Assembly (NCBI GenBank): GCA_027459705.1
Contig: DAIDHM010000113.1
Span: 1 to 39,950 of the forward strand
DNA length: 39,950 bases
Source: Ktedonobacteria bacterium
GTDB lineage: Bacteria > Chloroflexota > Ktedonobacteria > Ktedonobacterales > JACDGC01
Direction: 5' to 3'
A program made the translations under genes and the position numbers. The stretch's first letter is position 1; every line of letters starts with the position of its first letter. This document shows positions 8,505-17,067 of this stretch, one piece after another. Under the pieces are notes generated by a model. The model was not told the origin of the DNA and made no database searches. It saw only the letters and a list, made by a program, of their open reading frames with translations.

Positions 8505-9014
8505 GAACTGATTGGTTGTACCCGAGGCCCAGAGGATATGGTCGCTGGCGCTATAGAGTACCAGGTTTCCATCGTTCTGTACGGCGAGTTGATCACCGGG
8601 ATTCCCTTGTGTCGCGCTGTTCCAGTGCGGGGTCCCACTAATGTCGTAGACGACCAGATTCCCGTCACTCTGAACAGTGACATAGGGGTCCACGATGCCC
8701 ACAGTGTTGCTGGCCCAGAGCGCGATGCCGCTCCCAGCGTCATTGATCTCATAGAGGACAAGGTTTCCATCCGTCTGCATGATCAATTCATCAGCATGAT
8801 TACATGAATAAAGTAGGGGCAGCATATTAGAATAGCCAATGGCAGACAGTTCGCCGCCTGAGGTGAGAAATCCACACGGCGGTGAACTGATGTTCAAAGG
8901 TAATACTTTTGCAGTGCTTGCGAAGATCTGATGCATGTCATGCAGCAGGTCATTCACGTCTTTTATACCCGCGAATTGCAGAATCGCAATGAGGCTCGCA
9001 ATAAGGGATATCAT
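8502..9014 (-). CDS. Bulb-type (mannose-binding) lectin protein, membrane-anchored
   Basis: The C-terminal part (about residues 55-170) is a bulb-type lectin domain, the beta-prism fold of plant mannose-binding lectins. Three sites read QTDGNLVLY, QSDGNLVVY and QNDGNLVLY, each an exact match to the mannose-binding pattern QxDxNxVxY. A hydrophobic stretch near the start (ISLIASLIAILQFAGI) suggests membrane anchoring with the lectin outside. The ATG at 9014 has no good ribosome site. A strong GGGGAGG followed nine bases later by ATG lies at 9084 in another frame, and joins this frame if one A is removed from a seven-A run (minus strand, 9048-9054). The true product may therefore carry about 23 more residues. 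The gene converges on the mannosidase/transporter operon, so a role in binding mannose-rich glycans at the cell surface is likely but inferred. Confidence 0.85.
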   Translation of the reverse strand: MISLIASLIAILQFAGIKDVNDLLHDMHQIFASTAKVLPLNISSPPCGFLTSGGELSAIGYSNMLPLLYSCNHADELIMQTDGNLVLYEINDAGSGIALWASNTVGIVDPYVTVQSDGNLVVYDISGTPHWNSATQGNPGDQLAVQNDGNLVLYSASDHILWASGTTNQF

Positions 9015-9084
9015 TGTGATGGATTGGACCAGGCAACAACCTATCGGTTTTTTTGCGCTGTTTTGTTGACGTGTCCTGTGCCAT

Positions 9085-9830
9085 CGGAACGATCCTCCCC
9101 ATCTATTACTCTATCAAATAGTCAACATAACCGCAAGGTTCATTTCTTTCGAAATAGGCCGGTTTTATTGATCATACCGGAGGATTCTAAAGTAATGGTA
9201 AAATCACGCTCATTGTCGCGTAGTTCGAGGTTGCTTCGAAGTTGGCATCACCGGATTTCATCCCAAAGTTTTTTGACCCACGGTCCCAACATTTCTGGAC
9301 CATTGCCGAGCAGCAGTGAGAAGTTAGTAGCGCTCGGTAGCAGGACTCCTGCCAGCGCTTACACCACTTCTGTCAGCAAACCCCGTGGTACGCGTGGATT
9401 CAGGACGATCGCTACGGCGCCCCTGATCATAGCATCGTAAGTGCCCTAGAAGATCTGGGCTGCCATGAACTTTCGGTGCAATGAATGGTTGGCGTTAAAG
9501 TCGTCACCACAGGCAGTCGCAAAATTCCCAAAAACCCTGGCAATACTTCCGGAGCGAGCGCCTACACCATGTTCTCACTTGCTTGTGTGCAAGGTGATTG
9601 ATGACTGTTTGTGTACTTTAGCGTCCCTGTCCTGTATGATATCTGTGTAGAGAAATGCATGATTCTTGAGCATGTACTTTAAGATGCCTTCCCATCGTAT
9701 GGAGTGACATGACGATGAGTCTTCACCCTTTGCCATGCTGGGTGACTTTCTGGACCCCTTCCCAGTCATCCTTGGCCCGCGCTACGGGAATAGCAGGGCG
9801 ACCCACCACACGACGCGAGGAGCTTGCACA
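9085..9830. other. Large gap with no intact gene
   Basis: Apart from the NRAMP-like remnant at 9248-9574, nothing with a ribosome site and a convincing reading frame is seen between the lectin and the desaturase. Small open frames on both strands here have no family features. A TATGAT at 9635-9640 could be a -10 box for the desaturase, but its -35 box is not clear. Confidence 0.4.
9248..9574 (-). pseudogene. Remnant of an NRAMP-like metal transporter (C-terminal part)
   Basis: One minus-strand frame, interrupted by stops at 9446-9448 (TAG) and 9359-9361 (TAA), reads through three blocks resembling the C-terminal half of NRAMP divalent-metal transporters. The blocks are NANHSLHRKF, then VAIVLNPRVPRGLLTEVV, then ALAGVLLPSATNFSLLLGN followed by LGPWV. 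Only this part is visible, with no N-terminal half nearby, so it looks like a decayed fragment and not a frameshifted gene. Recognition is by eye from family memory, and a profile search would be needed to settle it. Confidence 0.5.
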
Positions 9831-10961
9831 ATGATTGAAGAACCTATCCTCTTGGACTCCCTGATCGCCCCTCTCAACCCACCATTGACGTCCGCCGCAG
9901 ATCCACTGGCGGGCGCAACGGGAGATCGTTCGCGGATGCGCGAGCATACGGATGCCTTCGCGACACTCAAACAGCAGATCAAACAACACGGCTTGCTGGA
10001 AAAACAACTGCCGTTTTATACGTTCATGATCTTGTCGGCGCTGGGTCTCCTGGGCGGGAGTATCGCGATCCTGGCGCTTGTCCACATCTGGTGGGTGCAG
10101 GTGTTGAATGCGGTCGTGCTGGCTTTCCTCTCGACCCAGTTTGGCTTCCTGGGGCATGATGCGGGGCACCGCCAAATTGCGAAATCGACGCGCATCAATG
10201 ATGTGATTGGGCTGTTCCTGGGCAATTTTCTGGTGGGGATGAGCTTCAACTGGTGGTTAGATAAACACAATCGCCACCATAGCAATCCCAACCAACTCGA
10301 TCATGATCCCGATATCAATATCCCGATCCTTGCGTTCTCGGCGGATGATGGGATCCAGCGGACAGGTTTCCAACGTTACATGGTCCGTCACCAGGCGATC
10401 TTCTTCTTCCCTATCCTGATGCTGGTGGCCATTGACCTGCAGGTCAATAGCATCAAGTATGTATTAGCGGGCAAAGCGAAGTATCAGGTGGCGGAAGTGC
10501 TGTTGTTGCTGGCGCACTGGGCATGCTATTTGGGTGCCATCTTCTTGCTCTTGCCCGCCTGGCAGGGCTTGATCTTCATCGCTGTCCATCAGATGCTCTT
10601 TGGTCTCTACCTGGGCACGACCTTCGCGCCTAACCATAAGGGGATGCCGATCATCGCAAGCGAGAGCAAGATGAATTTCCTGCAACAGCAGGTATTGACC
10701 GCGCGCAACGTGCACGCCAATATCTTCAATGATTACTGGTATGGTGGACTGAACTACCAGATCGAACATCATCTCTTCCCCTCACTGCCGCGCAACAAAC
10801 TGAAGCGGGCCCAACGCATCATCCGGCAGTTTTGCGCAGAGCACGAGATTCCCTACTACGAGACCGGGGCGATCCAATCGTTCCGCGAGATCCTGGCGCA
10901 TCTGGCCGAGGTGAGCACCATCGTGACTACTGCGGCACAGACCAATCGGGCTGGCGCATAA
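9831..10961 (+). CDS. Membrane fatty acid desaturase
   Basis: This is a di-iron membrane desaturase that introduces a double bond into an acyl chain (lipid- or CoA-bound). The three histidine boxes are HDAGH (residues 109-113), HNRHH (146-150) and QIEHH (310-314), with hydrophobic segments at about 62-105 and 185-260. Gln as the first residue of the third box is typical of front-end desaturases and of mycobacterial DesA3-like enzymes. No cytochrome b5 domain is fused, so electrons must come from a separate ferredoxin or reductase. I chose the ATG at 9831 because GAGGAG lies nine bases upstream. It appears to be a single-gene unit. Regiospecificity cannot be told. Confidence 0.92.
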   Translation: MIEEPILLDSLIAPLNPPLTSAADPLAGATGDRSRMREHTDAFATLKQQIKQHGLLEKQLPFYTFMILSALGLLGGSIAILALVHIWWVQVLNAVVLAFLSTQFGFLGHDAGHRQIAKSTRINDVIGLFLGNFLVGMSFNWWLDKHNRHHSNPNQLDHDPDINIPILAFSADDGIQRTGFQRYMVRHQAIFFFPILMLVAIDLQVNSIKYVLAGKAKYQVAEVLLLLAHWACYLGAIFLLLPAWQGLIFIAVHQMLFGLYLGTTFAPNHKGMPIIASESKMNFLQQQVLTARNVHANIFNDYWYGGLNYQIEHHLFPSLPRNKLKRAQRIIRQFCAEHEIPYYETGAIQSFREILAHLAEVSTIVTTAAQTNRAGA

Positions 10962-10994
10962 AACGTGAGCCACGCCGGTCACTGGCTGAGTTGG

Positions 10995-11027
10995 GACATC
11001 GCCGCGTCTACCAGACGTGGTGATGTC
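10995..11027 (+). terminator. Hairpin downstream of the desaturase
   Basis: Two 15-base arms (10995-11009 and 11013-11027) pair with two G-U pairs and a three-base ACC loop, 34 bases after the desaturase stop. No T run follows, so termination is plausible but not certain. Confidence 0.45.
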
Positions 11028-11093
11028 GCGATCTGTCCGCTGAAATATGCCACGTGTTAATACATGTCTCTGGTTATGGACATTATGCCTGGA

Positions 11094-11123
11094 TTGATAG
11101 CGGCTCAGCAGTCTTTTTATATT
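11094..11123 (+). promoter_or_regulatory. Candidate promoter of the peptide importer operon
   Basis: TTGATA (11094-11099) and TATATT (11118-11123) are separated by 18 bases in an AT-rich stretch about 100 bases before the binding-protein start. They match the consensus of a housekeeping sigma factor well. AGGAGG at 11203-11208 follows as the ribosome site. Confidence 0.45.
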
Positions 11124-11220
11124 TCAATGATGAGAAATTTATCATGTGAGTTCAGCGTAACCTCATACGTATCCATAATTATGGTCGTCCTTCCAAATTC
11201 TTAGGAGGTACTTACCCTTT

Positions 11221-12880
11221 ATGGCATTTCCTGCCCGTCGCACCATCGTCTCCATGCTGCTCGGCATGGTTGCGCTCCCTTTCAGCCTGTGGCAGCACCA
11301 CGGCGACGAGCGCTGCCCCGAAGCTGGCCGCGAACCAGACCTTGACGTTACCTAACGTCGGGGTCAGCGAGATCAGCACGTTTGATCCCGCCCTCCCCTC
11401 TGATTTGAACTCCGCTGAAGCCATTCAGCTGACTTTCTCCGGCCTGGTAGGTCTCGATCCCAAGACCCTCAATGTGGTCGCGGATATGGCGCAAGACGTT
11501 CCGTCCGTCGCCAACGGTGAGATCACCAACAACGGCTCGACGTATACCTTTAAGCTCAAACCCGGACTAAAATTCTCTGACGGTAACCCCGTCACCGCCA
11601 GCGATTTCGCGTTCTCGATCGATCGTTCGCTGGATCCACGCCTGAAATCTAACGTCGCCACGGTCTACCTCGGCGCCATCAAGGGCGCGATGGACCGCTA
11701 TGCCGGCACCAATGGTGTTACGAGCATCATCGGCACCGGTGTCGTCGTCGTCGATCCTTCTACCCTGCAGATTAACCTGGCGCAACCTGTCGCCTACTTC
11801 CTCGAAGCGATGACCTACTCGACCTCTTTCGCTGTCGAGCAGAGCAACGCCTCTTTCACGAACGCCAAGTGGACCGATAACGCTGTCGGCACTGGCCCCT
11901 TCATGCTGAAAGAGTGGGTACATTCTGACCACATGACCTTCGTCCCGAACCCATACTGGTATGGCGCAAAGTCGAAGATCACCCAGATCACCATGCCGTT
12001 CATCAAGGACACCGAAGTCGCCTACAAGTCCTACAAAGCCAAAGAACTGGATATGGACGGCCTGGGCGCGACCATCACCTCGGCGGACTACGCCGATGCC
12101 AAAGCGCTCCCCAACCACCAGCTCCAGGAAGGCCCTTACCTGGAAACGAACTATGTCTCTCCCAACTGGAACATCGCACCATTCAATAACCAGGCAGTGC
12201 GCCAGGCGTTTGCCTATGCCACTGACCGCGACACGATCGCCAAGACCGTGTTGAAAGATTCGGTGTACTCCACTGACCATATCGTGCCCAACGGTATGCC
12301 AGGATACTTCGCTGGCTTGCAAGGATTGGCATTCAATCCGACCAAAGCCAAGCAGCTACTGACCTCGGTCTATCCAGATCCTACCAAGGTTCCGGCGATC
12401 ACACTGACCTATCCGGACGTCGGTGACAACAAGGCCGTCGCGCTGGAATTGCAGTCGGAATACACGCAGTACCTGGGGGTCACCATCCAATTGAATGGTG
12501 AAGATTTCAACAAGCTCGTCAATGACGTGTACGGCAACAATATCCAGTTCTACATGCTGGCCTGGATCGCAGACTATCCGGACCCGCAGGACTGGCTGTC
12601 GCTGCAGTTCACGAAGAACGCGCCCAACAACACCATGAATTTTAACGACCCCAACTTCGACGCGTTGACCAACAAGGCCGACGTGGAACAAAACCAGGCC
12701 ACCCGCTTCACTGAGTACAATCAGGCGGAAGAGTTGGCCGTGGATGAGGTCGCGTGGATTCCGTTCAGCCAGAACAAGAACACCTATGTGGTGCAACCCT
12801 GGGTGAGTGGCTTCACCGTTGACGCTGGCGGCTTGATCCCCGATAGCGTCTGGGCGAATGTGTACGTAACGCAACACTGA
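11221..12880 (+). CDS. Peptide ABC transporter substrate-binding lipoprotein (family 5), frameshifted in signal peptide
   Basis: This is a DppA/OppA-type binding protein. The mature part is in one long frame from 11270 and has family 5 features: ISTFDPAL near the start, KPGLKFSDGNPVTASDFAFSIDR, VGTGPFMLKEW, and AWIADYPDPQDWL near the end. The best start is the ATG at 11221, 12 bases after AGGAGG, and it encodes a clear signal (MAFPARRTIVSMLLGMVAL), but in another frame. Dropping one C from the CCC at 11277-11279 joins the two parts as VALLSACGS, an ideal lipobox. A TTG at 11270 alone would give a lipoprotein without a usable signal. The gene is therefore either broken by a one-base insertion or affected by a sequence error. 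It leads the importer operon. Confidence 0.88.
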
Positions 12881-12923
12881 GCGCGAATCACTCGCACGAC
12901 AGCGACCAGCACTTTGCGCACCG

Positions 12924-12962
12924 CGCAGACGCGTTGTATGCTTTGCATAGAACGCGTCTGCG
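12924..12962 (+). other. Intra-operon hairpin between binding protein and permease genes
   Basis: Perfect 12-base arms CGCAGACGCGTT and AACGCGTCTGCG enclose a second 5 bp stem with a TTT loop, with one G-G mismatch between the stems, 43 bases after the binding-protein stop. No T run follows. Such structures often protect the upstream message or dampen read-through, which would allow more binding protein than permease. That role is inferred. Confidence 0.55.
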
Positions 12963-13033
12963 ATTGCATTCACGAGGTCACACATCCGCTAGCCATGTCT
13001 TCCACCCACCTCCCCACTCAGAGGAGCACCAGT

Positions 13034-13975
13034 ATGCTGCGATTTTTCCTCCGCCGCTTGATCGGCCTGCTCTTTGTCGTCATTGGCGTCACCTTCGTCA
13101 CCTATGCCATGGGTTATCTCGCCCCCAATCAAGATCCGATCGCGGCGCTCTTAGGTCAACATAATACCCCTCAAGCCTATGCCACCCTGAAGCATGAATA
13201 TGGACTGGATAAACCCTGGTATATCCAATATGGCACGTTCCTGCTGAACCTCGCGCATGGCAATCTGGGTCTCTCCTATCGTTACCCTGGCCAGAGCGTG
13301 AATGATTTTATCGGACCAGCAATCGCCATCTCGATTCAACTCGGCCTCAGTGCGCTGATCCTGGCACTGGTGCTGGGGATTCCCTCTGGCATCATTGCGG
13401 CCCTGCGCGCCAATACCTGGGTTGACACATCTTTAATGAGCGTCATGCTCTTCTTCTATGCGGTGCCCGCCTTTGTGATCATCCCCTTTTATCAAGTCTT
13501 GATCGATATCCTGGTGGCCAATAATTTGCCTACATTGCCCGTTCAGGGGTGGTCCGAGGGCCTCACTTATAAGATTGTGCCAGTGGTCATCCTTGCCTTG
13601 ACCAGCATGGGGTATTTCGCGCGGATCTCGCGAACCGTCATGCTGGAAGTGCTCAGACAAGACTACGTTCGCACCGCGCGTTCGAAGGGTCTCTCCGAAC
13701 GACGGGTGATCTATCTCCACGCCTTCCGCAATGCCCTGCTCCCACTGCTCTCCGTCATCGGCCCATCGCTGGCCTTTTTGGTCAGCGGCGCCTTCGTCAT
13801 CGAGGATCTTTTCAATATCCCCGGTGTGGGCGGCGCCGCGATCCAGGCGGTCGCCAACCGCGATTGGCCGGTCCTACAGGGGACGGTGGTCGTGCTGGCA
13901 GTGGCCGTGGTGATCATGAATATCGTTGTCGACATCCTCTATAGCGTGGCAGATCCACGCATTCGTATACAGTAA
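13034..13975 (+). CDS. Peptide ABC transporter permease, DppB type
   Basis: This is the first permease of the peptide importer. The N terminus MLRFFLRRLIGLLFVVIGVT is the hallmark of DppB/OppB proteins, followed by about six membrane segments. The ATPase-docking loop includes DYVRTARSKGLSERRVIYLHAFRNALLP. The end, NIVVDILYSVADPRIR, is also typical. I chose the ATG at 13034 because GAGGAG lies seven bases upstream; an upstream ATG at 12994 has no ribosome site. The product is 313 residues, normal for the family. It lies between the binding-protein and second permease genes of the same operon. Confidence 0.94.
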   Translation: MLRFFLRRLIGLLFVVIGVTFVTYAMGYLAPNQDPIAALLGQHNTPQAYATLKHEYGLDKPWYIQYGTFLLNLAHGNLGLSYRYPGQSVNDFIGPAIAISIQLGLSALILALVLGIPSGIIAALRANTWVDTSLMSVMLFFYAVPAFVIIPFYQVLIDILVANNLPTLPVQGWSEGLTYKIVPVVILALTSMGYFARISRTVMLEVLRQDYVRTARSKGLSERRVIYLHAFRNALLPLLSVIGPSLAFLVSGAFVIEDLFNIPGVGGAAIQAVANRDWPVLQGTVVVLAVAVVIMNIVVDILYSVADPRIRIQ

Positions 13976-14006
13976 GCGCGGATTGTTCGCTCAAGAGGAG
14001 AGTCTC

Positions 14007-15035
14007 ATGGATACCGATCGTTACCTGGAACCGGACACTGCCCCCACCCAGCTCACGCAGGAATACCTCATGGAAGAGTCGTTAGAGCCGGGTTTGCATT
14101 CTACCTCGCCCTGGCGCGACTCGTTTCGCCGCTTCCTGCGCGATAAGCGGGCAGTGGGCGCCCTGGTGCTGCTTGCCATCTTTATCCTGGCGTCGCTTTT
14201 TCTATTGCCGATCTACGAGCATATCGGGCCGGTGATCAGCGAACGCCATGGCTTCGTCCACATTGGACCCGCCAAGTACCACTCCCCGACCTATGTCGAT
14301 AATCTGGTTGAGAATGCCCCAGCGTCTTCGCTCCACTGGTTAGGCACCAACTACGCTGGTCAGGATATCTTCGCGCGGTTACTGGCGGGCATTCAGGTCT
14401 CGCTCTTCGTCGCCGTCATTGTGGTCGGTGTCATGGACGTCGGGTTGGGAATCATCTTCGGCGTCCTCGCTGGCTACTATGGCGGCATCCTGGATACCTT
14501 GCTGGCGCGATTCACCGACCTGATCTTCGCGTTCCCGGGCCTCCTCTTCGCTGTACTGGTGACGGGACTCTTCCGTCAAGCGGCACTCGACAGGTTCGGC
14601 AATGACGGGCCGCTCTACCTGGTCGCGATTACGCTGGGTCTGACGATCTGGCCGCAGATGGCGCGCTATGTCCGCGGTCAGACGCTGTCGCTGAAAGAGC
14701 AACAGTTCATTGAGGCCTCGCGCACCATCGGGACTTCCTCGAATCAGATCATCCTGCGGCATATTTTGCCGAACATCCTCAGCCTGATCTTCGTTGCCGC
14801 CACCCTGGACATCTCCGGTACGATTATCAACGAAGGCGTCTTGAGCTTGATCGGCCTGGGGGTGCAGGCACCGGGATCGAGCCTCGGTCTCATGATTCAG
14901 GAATCGCTCGCTAATATTCCATATTTCCCGATGGAGGCGATCTTGCCATCGTTGACGCTGACGATCATCGTGTTGGCGTTCTCGTTCATCGGCGACGGAC
15001 TGCGCGATGCCTTTGATCCGCGCAGCAAAGATTAA
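14007..15035 (+). CDS. Peptide ABC transporter permease, DppC type
   Basis: This is the second permease. It has a cytoplasmic tail of about 45 residues, then a DppC/OppC membrane domain with the preserved docking loop (EQQFIEASRTIGTSSNQIILRHILPN) and the C-terminal signature FSFIGDGLRDAFDPRSK. The periplasmic loop holds the HWLGTNYAGQDIFARLL motif common to DppC proteins. The ATG at 14007 follows AAGAGGAG by six bases and gives 342 residues, a little longer than many homologues because of the tail. It starts 31 bases after the DppB-type gene and is followed 18 bases later by the first ATPase. Confidence 0.94.
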   Translation: MDTDRYLEPDTAPTQLTQEYLMEESLEPGLHSTSPWRDSFRRFLRDKRAVGALVLLAIFILASLFLLPIYEHIGPVISERHGFVHIGPAKYHSPTYVDNLVENAPASSLHWLGTNYAGQDIFARLLAGIQVSLFVAVIVVGVMDVGLGIIFGVLAGYYGGILDTLLARFTDLIFAFPGLLFAVLVTGLFRQAALDRFGNDGPLYLVAITLGLTIWPQMARYVRGQTLSLKEQQFIEASRTIGTSSNQIILRHILPNILSLIFVAATLDISGTIINEGVLSLIGLGVQAPGSSLGLMIQESLANIPYFPMEAILPSLTLTIIVLAFSFIGDGLRDAFDPRSKD

Positions 15036-15053
15036 CCAGTGGAACGAGGAATT

Positions 15054-16022
15054 ATGACAGATTTACTGACCGTACGCGACCTGCATACGACATTTCATAC
15101 GCGTGCTGGCGACGTGCCAGCCGTGAATGGAGTCAGCTTCACAATGCGCGAGGGTGAGACACTGGGGATCGTAGGGGAGAGTGGCAGTGGCAAGAGCGTC
15201 ACGGCACTCTCGATCATGCGCCTCTTGCCAACACCGCCCGCTGAGATTACTGGGCAGGAAGTCTTGTTTGCCGGGCAAGACCTGCTGGAAATGAGTCAAG
15301 ATCAATTGCGCGCCCTGCGTGGCAACAAGATGGCGATGATCTTCCAGGATCCGATGACGTCGCTCAACCCCGTCTTCAAGGTCGGCTTCCAGATCGCGGA
15401 ATCTGTCCGGATGCATATGAATCTGGGTCCGCGCGATTCCTGGAACCGTGCCGTGGAGATGCTCGACAAGGTCGGCATCCCCAATGCCGCGCGTCGCGCC
15501 AACGATTATCCGCATGAATTCTCTGGCGGCATGCGTCAGCGCGTCATGATTGCGATCGCCCTCTCATGTAATCCTTCCCTGCTGATCGCTGACGAACCGA
15601 CGACCGCGCTGGATGTGACAATCCAGGCGCAGATCCTCGAATTAATGCGGGCGCTCTCCAAGGAATTTCAGACAGCGGTGATGTTGATTACGCATGACCT
15701 TGGCGTGATTGCGGGGATGGCGCAACAGGTGCTGGTGATGTATGCTGGTCGCCTGGTGGAAGCGACCGATACGCGTACTCTCTTCGCCAAACCCGCCCAT
15801 CCGTACACCCAGGCGCTGCTACACTCGATTCCACGGATGGACGATGCGCAGAACGAACGCCTGCAACCGATCACCGGGCAGCCGCCCGATCTCTTGAAGA
15901 TGCCGGTGGGATGTTCGTTCGCGCCACGCTGCCCGAAAGCGCAAGCGCGGTGTCAGCGCGAGACGCCGCCCCTGGTCGAGGTAGGCGCGGGTCAGCGGGC
16001 CGCGTGCTTCTTTCCGTATTGA
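15054..16022 (+). CDS. Peptide ABC transporter ATPase, DppD type
   Basis: This is one of two ATPases that power the importer. Walker A GESGSGKS is at 41-48, the Q-loop FQDP at about 97-100, the signature FSGGMRQR at 156-163 and Walker B LLIADEP at 176-182. The C-terminal oligopeptide-transporter extension has the Cys pattern [15 protein letters not shown]. In related DppD proteins such a cysteine cluster has been reported to bind an iron-sulfur centre. The ATG at 15054 has GAGGA four bases upstream; a GTG at 15039 is a possible alternative. The product is 322 residues. Confidence 0.94.
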   Translation: MTDLLTVRDLHTTFHTRAGDVPAVNGVSFTMREGETLGIVGESGSGKSVTALSIMRLLPTPPAEITGQEVLFAGQDLLEMSQDQLRALRGNKMAMIFQDPMTSLNPVFKVGFQIAESVRMHMNLGPRDSWNRAVEMLDKVGIPNAARRANDYPHEFSGGMRQRVMIAIALSCNPSLLIADEPTTALDVTIQAQILELMRALSKEFQTAVMLITHDLGVIAGMAQQVLVMYAGRLVEATDTRTLFAKPAHPYTQALLHSIPRMDDAQNERLQPITGQPPDLLKMPVGCSFAPRCPKAQARCQRETPPLVEVGAGQRAACFFPY

Positions 16023-16042
16023 GTTTCGAGAGGTACGAGACA

Positions 16043-17065
16043 ATGGCAGATGAGACGATGCTGGCCACCAGCATGACGACCGACGCGCTCCTCGATGTCC
16101 AGGATTTAAAAGTCTATTTTCCCATGACTGGCGGGCTGCTGCAACGCGGTGGCGCCGTGCGCGCGGTGGACGGGGTGAATTTTACTATTCGACGCGGGGA
16201 GACGCTGGGATTGGTAGGCGAGAGTGGCTGTGGCAAATCGACAACGGGCCGCGCCATTCTGCAATTGATCCCCGTCACAGGCGGCAAGGTGATCTTTAAT
16301 GGGATGGATATCACCAAGCTCTCCCCCAAAGCCGTGCGCCAGAAACGCGCTGAGATGCAGATGGTCTTCCAGGACCCTTTCAGTTCACTCGATCCGCGCT
16401 ATACTGTCGCGCAGATCATCGGCGAGCCATTGGTGAATTTCAAGCGCGGCAATAATCGCGAGATCGACCAGCGCATCCGCGAATTGCTCTCGACCGTCGG
16501 CCTGCCGACCAATTCGTTGAATCGCTATCCCCATGAATTCTCTGGCGGGCAGCGCCAACGCGTGGGCCTGGCGCGCGCCCTGGCGCTGAATCCAAGCCTG
16601 TTGATCGCTGATGAGCCGGTCTCGGCGCTGGATGTCTCAGTGCAAGCGCAGGTGCTGAATCTGATGGAAGACCTGCAGCAGAAACTGGGACTGGCGTACC
16701 TCTTCATCTCGCATAATCTCTCGGTCGTACGCCACATCAGCCAGCGTGTGGCGGTCATGTATCTGGGGCGCATCGTCGAGATTACGGCGAGCCGCCAACT
16801 TTATGCTCAGCCGCTCCATCCCTACACCAAAGCGCTGCTTTCGGCAATCCCGATGCCGGATCCTGTGCTGGAGGCTACGCGCCAGCGCATCGTTCTCGCC
16901 GGTGACCTCCCCAGCCCGGTGGCGCCGCCCAGCGGTTGTCATTTCCATCCGCGCTGCCCACGGGCACAGGCACTGGGGAATCCCGAACGCTGTCGACAGG
17001 AATCGCCCACATTGACGATGGCGACGCTAGATCATGCGGTCGCCTGCCACTTTCCGGAGGCTTGA
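16043..17065 (+). CDS. Peptide ABC transporter ATPase, DppF type
   Basis: This is the second ATPase of the importer and forms the heterodimer with the DppD-type subunit. Walker A GESGCGKS is at 59-66, the Q-loop [11 protein letters not shown] at about 109-119, the signature FSGGQRQR at 166-173 and Walker B LLIADEP at 186-192. The C-terminal extension contains the [11 protein letters not shown] Cys motif. I chose the ATG at 16043 because GAGAGGT lies about nine bases upstream and it follows the previous stop by 20 bases. It has 340 residues. The DUF1028 gene follows two bases after its stop, which suggests one mRNA. Confidence 0.94.
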   Translation: MADETMLATSMTTDALLDVQDLKVYFPMTGGLLQRGGAVRAVDGVNFTIRRGETLGLVGESGCGKSTTGRAILQLIPVTGGKVIFNGMDITKLSPKAVRQKRAEMQMVFQDPFSSLDPRYTVAQIIGEPLVNFKRGNNREIDQRIRELLSTVGLPTNSLNRYPHEFSGGQRQRVGLARALALNPSLLIADEPVSALDVSVQAQVLNLMEDLQQKLGLAYLFISHNLSVVRHISQRVAVMYLGRIVEITASRQLYAQPLHPYTKALLSAIPMPDPVLEATRQRIVLAGDLPSPVAPPSGCHFHPRCPRAQALGNPERCRQESPTLTMATLDHAVACHFPEA

Positions 17066-17067
17066 GC

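Noticed and set aside
8931-9440. Plus-strand frame of 169 codons over the lectin start and the following gap
   Set aside because: It has no motif or ribosome site. The same DNA on the minus strand holds the lectin start and the NRAMP-like remnant.
9735-9830. Longer N terminus for the desaturase starting at 9735
   Set aside because: The added residues have no hydrophobic or conserved feature. GAGGAG before the ATG at 9831 marks the better start.
11567-12322. Minus-strand frame of 251 codons inside the peptide-binding protein gene
   Set aside because: The composition is typical of an antisense shadow. The plus-strand family 5 binding protein is certain.
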